From Bacteroidales bacterium UBA6117 (lineage in GTDB: Bacteria > Bacteroidota > Bacteroidia > Bacteroidales > VadinHA17), in assembly GCA_002428385.1 (NCBI GenBank), contig DIWB01000038.1, forward strand, positions 15,564 to 33,868: 18,305 nt of DNA. Direction: 5' to 3'. Shown here in pieces: positions 13,568 through 18,305 of the stretch. The position numbers and the translations under genes were made by a program. The first letter of the stretch is position 1, and each line of letters starts with the position of its first letter. The notes beneath the pieces were generated by a model that was not told where the DNA came from, did no database searches, and saw only the letters and a program-made list of their open reading frames with translations.

Positions 13568-16500
13568 ATGTTGAAGGTTATCCTGTTTATTCTCATCCTG
13601 GCTGCGGGAGGCAATATCAGATCTTTTGGTCAGTCGATTTGTCCGGCTGCCCCTCTAGGCTATCAGTACCAGAAGACATTCGAGATCAACGGTTCAAGGG
13701 TTGGTGGTGTGTTAATTAACTTTCCTGTTCTGGTGGTTTTGAATCCCCCCAACAGCAACTCTCTCGCCAATATACTGGATGGGGGCCATGTTTGTGATCC
13801 TGACGGCGATGATATCATTTTCACGGATGCAAATTACAACAGGCTTGAACACCAGATCGAAAGCTACAACAGCTCAAACGGCCGTCTGACAGCATGGGTC
13901 AGATTCCCTTTATTGAGCAATGCTGGCAATACAACCTTCAGAATCCTTTATGGCAATTGTCAGATTACGGCCAGCCAGTCGTCTGAAAGTGTCTGGAGTC
14001 CCGATTACCGGGGAGTATGGCACCTCAACGGATCAGATTATACCGATGTCAGTTCAACCGGTAATAATGGCACTCCGAGCAATGTAAGTTCTACAACTGG
14101 AAAAATTGGTCAGGCACTGAGTTTCAATGGCACTTCATCCTATGTGAGAATGCCATCATTTATTGGTTCTGTAGCATGCAACGAGCCTCAAACAATAAGT
14201 GTCTGGGCCAGGTATAATTCTGGCCCGTCCGGTGTACAAAACCTTTTTTCCGTTCAGAATTCAACTGCGACAAGTTCTGTTCAGGTCGGATTTCGTAATA
14301 GTGATCCCACCGCATGGAAATGGGGAGGAGTGGAACTGGCATCATCTTCTGCAACCCCATCCGGTGGAACATGGCATTACTATGTTTATACCTTTGATGG
14401 AACAAGCCACCGTTTATACATTGACGGTGTTTCCCATTCAGGAACAACTGCTCCCCAGACAGGCATACCAGATGAAGCAAACCTGGGAAGGTACAATAAT
14501 GGTTCGGGAGGTGCGGAATTTTTCAATGGCTACATCGATGAGGCAAGATATTCAGTCACAGCCAGGCCGGCCGCATGGGTGACAACCGAATTCAACAATC
14601 AGAATGATCAGGCCATAGGTCCCGGGAAATTCATTCAGAGCATAAGTTCCGAAAGCGAATATAATTCCCCTTCAAATTACATTTTTGACTTATGTGAAGG
14701 AACAGCTGTTACTTACAGCATTCCATCGCAGACCGGACATACCTATACCTGGACAATAACCGGAGGTACTCCGTCAACATACGTTGGAAATCCTGTTACG
14801 GTGACCTGGGGTGCACCGGGAACGGGTACAATAATGCTGAATGACCATAATGGAATTTGTCCCGGGAATTCACCTGTTTATAGCGTGATAATACGTCCCA
14901 GGCCTACGGCTCCCACTCTGAACACAAAGACGCCAAACCTTTCGGAAGTTTGCGCCGGACAATCAGTTTCTGCAACTTTTTATTCCGGTACCGGAGGGGT
15001 GGGATGCACTGATGCATACCAGTACAGGTTTGACGGAACAGCAGGAACCTGGCAGAGTTATACTCCCGGCACTCCTTTGAGTACATCAGGTCACACTCTT
15101 GTCGAGATCCGCGGCCGCAGGGCCGGATGTACGGGAGGACCGGGATGTACAGAAAGTGACTGGGTAAGCCTGGCGTCATGGATTGTCAATCCTCAGCCGG
15201 TAGCTCCGACACTGGCCCTGAAGACGCCAAACCTTATGGAAGTCTGCGCCGGCCAGATCGTGTCGGCAACTATCAATCCGGGATCGGGAGGCACAGGATG
15301 CACCGATTCCTTCCAGTATCGCTTCGATGCCGGTGCGTGGCAGACCTACACACCGGGCCAGTCGCTGAGTACTAACGGTCATGTTTCAGTGACAATCAGG
15401 GGACAGAGAGGCGGATGCACAAGCCTGTCAGGTTGTTTGGGCACCTCATGGTCTGATCTGGCAACATGGACTGTTAATCCCCAGCCGGCGGCTCCCACAA
15501 TAAATACCAGGATACCCGATATCGCTGCTGTATGCGCAGGTGCATTGGTATCAGCCACATTCAATTCCGGAACCGGAGGGACAGGGTGCTCGGATTCATT
15601 CCAGTACCGCTTCGATGGAACAGGTGTATGGAATGAATACACTCCCGGAAATAACATAAATACAACAGGTCATACACTTGTTGAGATTCAGGGAAGGAGA
15701 TCAGATTGTACTGCAGGATCCGGATGTACGGGTACCAGCTGGGTCACGCTTGCATCGTGGAATGTGAATCCCCAGCCTGTTGGACCGGCCCTTGATTCAA
15801 AATCACCCGCTCTTGCAACAGTCTGCGCAGGACAGGCAGTGTCGGCAACATTTTCTTCGGGCTCCGGCGGTGCGGGATGCAGCGATGTATTCCAGTATAG
15901 TTATGACGGTTCAGGAACATGGATTGGCTATACCCCAGGCAACGGCATAGGCACTACAGGACACAACAGGGTTCAGATACGCGGTCAGCGAGCCGGCTGC
16001 ACGGCCGGATCGGGATGCACCGGAACTTCATGGGTCACACTGGCGGATTGGATTGTAAATCCGCAGCCAACAGGACCAGCTCTAAATGTCAAATCGCCCG
16101 ATCTTGCAGCAGTATGCTCAGGTCAGGCAGTTTCTGCAACATTTACTGCGGGTTCAGGCGGTGCAGGATGCAGCGATGTCTTTGAGTACAGTTATGATAA
16201 CAGCGGAATCTGGAACAATTATATCTCCGGTTTGGATATCAGCACCACAGGGCATACCAGGGTTGAGATACGCGGACAACGATCCGGATGCACGGCAGGT
16301 TCCGGATGTACCGGAACGGACTGGGCAACACTTGTATCGTGGATTATAAATCCCCAGCCGACAGGACCGGCACTTAATGTCAAATTACCCGATCTTGCAT
16401 CAGTGTGCTCAGGTCAGGTCGTTTCTGCAACATTTAATTCGGGTACAGGCGGTGTCGGATGCAGTGATGTCTTCGAGTACAGTTATGATAACAGCGGAAT

Positions 16501-18305
16501 ATGGAACAATTATATCTCCGGTTTGGATATCAGCACCACAGGGCATACCAGGGTTGAGATACGCGGACAACGATCCGGATGCACGGCAGGTTCCGGATGT
16601 ACCGGAACGGACTGGGCAACACTTGTATCGTGGATTATAAATCCCCAGCCGACAGGACCGGCACTTAATGTCAAATCACCCGATCTTGCATCAGTGTGCT
16701 CAGGTCAGGTCGTTTCTGCAACATTTAATTCGGGTACAGGCGGTGTCGGATGCAGTGATGTCTTCGAGTACAGTTATGATAACAGCGGAATATGGAACAA
16801 TTATATTTCCGGTTCTGATATCAGCACTACGGGACACAGCAAGGTTGAGATACGCGGACAACGATCCGGATGTACGGCAGGTTCCGGATGTACCGGAACT
16901 GACTGGGCAACTCTTGCATCGTGGAATGTAAATCCCCAGCCAACAGGACCTGCACTAAATGTCAAATCACCCGATCTTGCAGCAGTATGTGCAGGTCAGG
17001 CCGTCTCTGCAACATTTACTGCGGGTTCAGGGGGTGCAGGATGCAGTGATGTCTTCGAGTACAGTTATGATAACAGCGGAATCTGGAATAATTATATCTC
17101 CGGTTCTGATATCAGCACTACGGGACACAGCAAGGTTGAGATACGCGGACAACGATCCGGATGTACGGCAGGTTCCGGATGTACCGGAACTGACTGGGCA
17201 ACTCTTGCATCGTGGAATGTAAATCCCCAGCCATCAGGACCGGCACTTAATATCAAATCACCTGATCTTGCAGCAGTATGCGACGGAGATCCGGTATCAG
17301 CAACTTTTACCCCGGGTACGGGAGGTGTCGGATGCACGGATTCATTCCGTTACCGCTATGATGGAACCGGTGTCTGGACCGATTACACACCCGGAAGTTC
17401 AATCATCACCACAGGTCACACTCTTGTTGAAATACAGGGAAAAAGGTCAGGTTGCACTGCAGGTGCAGGATGCATGGAGACACCGTGGGAAACGCTGGTT
17501 TCATGGGTGGTGAATCCCTATCCTGTTCTGAACAGTACTCTTACCCCGGATCCCGTCTGCAGCGGATCGGTTTTCAGTTATACACCTGAAAGCTCTGTAC
17601 CGTCGACCGGTTTTGCCTGGACAAGGGCAACTGTCGCGGGTATTTTGCCCGATACAGATGATTCCGGAAACGGTAATCCGAATGAGGTTCTTGAGAACAC
17701 CACATCAGCTCCAATTACGGTGAGATATCAATATATTCTTACCGCCAGCGGTTGCACAAACTCAACCATTTACAATGTTGATGTAGTGGTGAATCCCAGA
17801 CCGGTTCTGAGCAGTACACTGACACCCGATCCCATTTGCAGCGGAACTGTATTCAGTTACACCCCCCAAAGTCTGACAACGGGCACCAGTTTTGCCTGGA
17901 CCAGGGCCGAAGTTGCAGGAATTTCACCCACAGGATCAGGTTCAGGAGCTGACAATCCGAATGAAATACTTACGAATAGCACATATAGTCCGATCACCAT
18001 CAGTTACGTTTACACCTTGACAGCAAACGGATGCACCAATCCTTCTGATTTCATTGTGAATGTCACGGTCAATCCGACAGCTCATGTCGTGCAGCCTGAA
18101 AGTCAGGTTGTATGTAATGAAGAATCAACCGATGCAGTCATCTTTGACACTGACAACACCGATGGAACGGTTACCTATACCTGGACCAACGACACACCAT
18201 CGATAGGACTTGCCGGCACGGGCAACGGAGACATACCATCCTTCACGGCAGAGAACACAGGCCTTGCCCCTGTAGTTGCCACGATAGTTGTAACGCCTCA
18301 TTTTG
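13568..18305 (+). CDS. Giant secreted surface protein: DUF2341, LamG-like, nine 4-Cys repeats, PKD-like repeats (3' end beyond window)
   Basis: The frame stays open from ATG 13568 to the right edge, 1,579 codons without a stop. A GTG at 13526 could add 14 residues. Residues 1-21 form a signal peptide (MLKVILFILILAAGG, then SFGQ). Next come a DUF2341-like domain (about 38-133, with DGDDIIFTDANYNRLEHQIE and FRILYGN), a LamG/concanavalin-like domain (about 145-340, with GVWHLNG, LSFNGTSSYV, YTFDGTSHRLYIDG and FNGYIDEARYS), and a PKD-like segment (about 370-442). Nine Cys-rich repeats (443-1315) and PKD-like repeats from 1316 onward follow. Such proteins are typically exported through the outer membrane by T9SS and act as adhesins or glycan binders, but the C-terminal sorting or gliding-type domain that would prove this lies outside the window. 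It follows a terminator and is probably transcribed alone. Confidence 0.88.
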   Translation, partial: MLKVILFILILAAGGNIRSFGQSICPAAPLGYQYQKTFEINGSRVGGVLINFPVLVVLNPPNSNSLANILDGGHVCDPDGDDIIFTDANYNRLEHQIESYNSSNGRLTAWVRFPLLSNAGNTTFRILYGNCQITASQSSESVWSPDYRGVWHLNGSDYTDVSSTGNNGTPSNVSSTTGKIGQALSFNGTSSYVRMPSFIGSVACNEPQTISVWARYNSGPSGVQNLFSVQNSTATSSVQVGFRNSDPTAWKWGGVELASSSATPSGGTWHYYVYTFDGTSHRLYIDGVSHSGTTAPQTGIPDEANLGRYNNGSGGAEFFNGYIDEARYSVTARPAAWVTTEFNNQNDQAIGPGKFIQSISSESEYNSPSNYIFDLCEGTAVTYSIPSQTGHTYTWTITGGTPSTYVGNPVTVTWGAPGTGTIMLNDHNGICPGNSPVYSVIIRPRPTAPTLNTKTPNLSEVCAGQSVSATFYSGTGGVGCTDAYQYRFDGTAGTWQSYTPGTPLSTSGHTLVEIRGRRAGCTGGPGCTESDWVSLASWIVNPQPVAPTLALKTPNLMEVCAGQIVSATINPGSGGTGCTDSFQYRFDAGAWQTYTPGQSLSTNGHVSVTIRGQRGGCTSLSGCLGTSWSDLATWTVNPQPAAPTINTRIPDIAAVCAGALVSATFNSGTGGTGCSDSFQYRFDGTGVWNEYTPGNNINTTGHTLVEIQGRRSDCTAGSGCTGTSWVTLASWNVNPQPVGPALDSKSPALATVCAGQAVSATFSSGSGGAGCSDVFQYSYDGSGTWIGYTPGNGIGTTGHNRVQIRGQRAGCTAGSGCTGTSWVTLADWIVNPQPTGPALNVKSPDLAAVCSGQAVSATFTAGSGGAGCSDVFEYSYDNSGIWNNYISGLDISTTGHTRVEIRGQRSGCTAGSGCTGTDWATLVSWIINPQPTGPALNVKLPDLASVCSGQVVSATFNSGTGGVGCSDVFEYSYDNSGIWNNYISGLDISTTGHTRVEIRGQRSGCTAGSGCTGTDWATLVSWIINPQPTGPALNVKSPDLASVCSGQVVSATFNSGTGGVGCSDVFEYSYDNSGIWNNYISGSDISTTGHSKVEIRGQRSGCTAGSGCTGTDWATLASWNVNPQPTGPALNVKSPDLAAVCAGQAVSATFTAGSGGAGCSDVFEYSYDNSGIWNNYISGSDISTTGHSKVEIRGQRSGCTAGSGCTGTDWATLASWNVNPQPSGPALNIKSPDLAAVCDGDPVSATFTPGTGGVGCTDSFRYRYDGTGVWTDYTPGSSIITTGHTLVEIQGKRSGCTAGAGCMETPWETLVSWVVNPYPVLNSTLTPDPVCSGSVFSYTPESSVPSTGFAWTRATVAGILPDTDDSGNGNPNEVLENTTSAPITVRYQYILTASGCTNSTIYNVDVVVNPRPVLSSTLTPDPICSGTVFSYTPQSLTTGTSFAWTRAEVAGISPTGSGSGADNPNEILTNSTYSPITISYVYTLTANGCTNPSDFIVNVTVNPTAHVVQPESQVVCNEESTDAVIFDTDNTDGTVTYTWTNDTPSIGLAGTGNGDIPSFTAENTGLAPVVATIVVTPHF
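14894..17512 (+). repeat. Nine tandem ~291-bp repeats coding four-cysteine ~97-residue domains
   Basis: Units start at 14894, 15188, 15476, 15767, 16058, 16349, 16640, 16931 and 17222. The first is 294 bp, the second 288 bp and the other seven exactly 291 bp, so the frame is kept. Each codes NPQP..PALN.K.PDL..VC.G..VSATF, then GG.GC.D.F.Y.YD..G.W..Y, TTGH..VEI.G.R, and GCTAGSGCTGT..W..L.SW. Every unit carries four Cys (VC, GC, GC, GC), 36 in all, probably two disulfides per domain. Units 5-8 are close to identical, while units 1-4 and 9 are more diverged, a pattern expected when arrays grow from the middle. I do not recognise a named domain; an Ig-like beta fold is a guess. Confidence 0.9.
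16211..16792 (+). repeat. Recent 291-bp tandem duplication inside the repeat array
   Basis: By eye, 16211-16501 and 16502-16792 differ at one position (t at 16386 against c at 16677, giving LPDL versus SPDL). The duplicated unit runs from the middle of repeat 5 to the middle of repeat 6, so it is out of phase with the protein repeat boundary (NPQP). Confidence 0.85.
17513..18070 (+). repeat. Two 93-residue PKD-like repeats, with a third started
   Basis: Two units of exactly 279 bp (17513-17791 and 17792-18070) code NP.PVL.STLTPDP.CSG..FSYTP followed by FAWTRA.VAGI, NPNE.L.N, and Y.LTA.GCTN. They resemble the PKD-like domains common in Bacteroidota surface proteins. A related but diverged unit begins at 18071 (NPTAHVVQPESQVVCNE) and runs off the window. 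Confidence 0.8.

Noticed and set aside
14160..14480. Opposing ORFs of about 106 and 127 codons within the LamG region
   Set aside because: They are shadows of the long open frame starting at 13568, which carries the domain signatures and signal peptide.
16086..17222. Four repeated 87-codon ORFs spaced 291 bp apart in another frame
   Set aside because: They are one alternative-frame shadow copied by the DNA repeat; their translations lack signal peptides or domains, and the main frame is continuous.
14894..17512. CRISPR array
   Set aside because: Units are 291 bp, coding, in frame and contiguous, with no short repeats separated by unique spacers.
1..18305. tRNA, rRNA, insertion sequences or phage genes
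   Set aside because: No cloverleaf-like sequence, rRNA-like stretch, transposase, integrase or terminal inverted repeat was recognised on reading; short RNAs could still be missed without a covariance-model search.

Overview
The window looks like a chromosomal segment of a Bacteroidota bacterium, probably class Bacteroidia. Four things point there: a PorZ-like type IX secretion (T9SS) protein; the ftsX-DUF3098-uppP-truB-queA gene order; genes mostly without Shine-Dalgarno sites but with upstream matches to the Bacteroidota promoter TTTG/TAnnTTTG; and a very long repetitive secreted protein carrying DUF2341, LamG and PKD-like regions. No rRNA, tRNA, transposase or phage gene was found, and no genus can be named.

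Layout. Positions 1-2438 (minus strand) hold recO, a GH3-family adenylating enzyme and the 5' end of a deoxynucleoside kinase gene, probably one transcription unit. Positions 2498-8430 hold two paralogous class III nucleotide cyclases (here A and B, plus strand), which flank the minus-strand pair rdgB-porZ. Both cyclases end in an HD domain resembling cyclic-nucleotide phosphodiesterases. Positions 8489-13284 (plus strand) form a tight run of ilvE, ftsX, a DUF3098 gene, uppP, truB and queA, closed by a strong intrinsic terminator at 13314-13343. After a leader of about 220 bp that may be structured, a gene starting near 13568 runs off the right edge. Its product is at least 1,579 residues: signal peptide, DUF2341, LamG-like domain, a PKD-like segment, nine tandem four-cysteine repeats of about 97 residues, then more PKD-like repeats.

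The most interesting signal is the cyclase pair. A keeps an apparently intact phosphodiesterase-like HD site, but its cyclase has His where the transition-state Asn is expected. B keeps a canonical cyclase site but has lost the metal ligands of its HD domain. The two seem to have degenerated reciprocally, which suggests a split synthesis/hydrolysis module with a membrane-anchored cyclase (B) and a soluble partner (A). Its position around porZ, with a T9SS-type surface protein downstream, raises the possibility of a link to surface secretion; that link is inference from position only. The second notable signal is the repeat array of the surface protein, where a 291-bp unit was recently duplicated out of phase with the domain boundaries.
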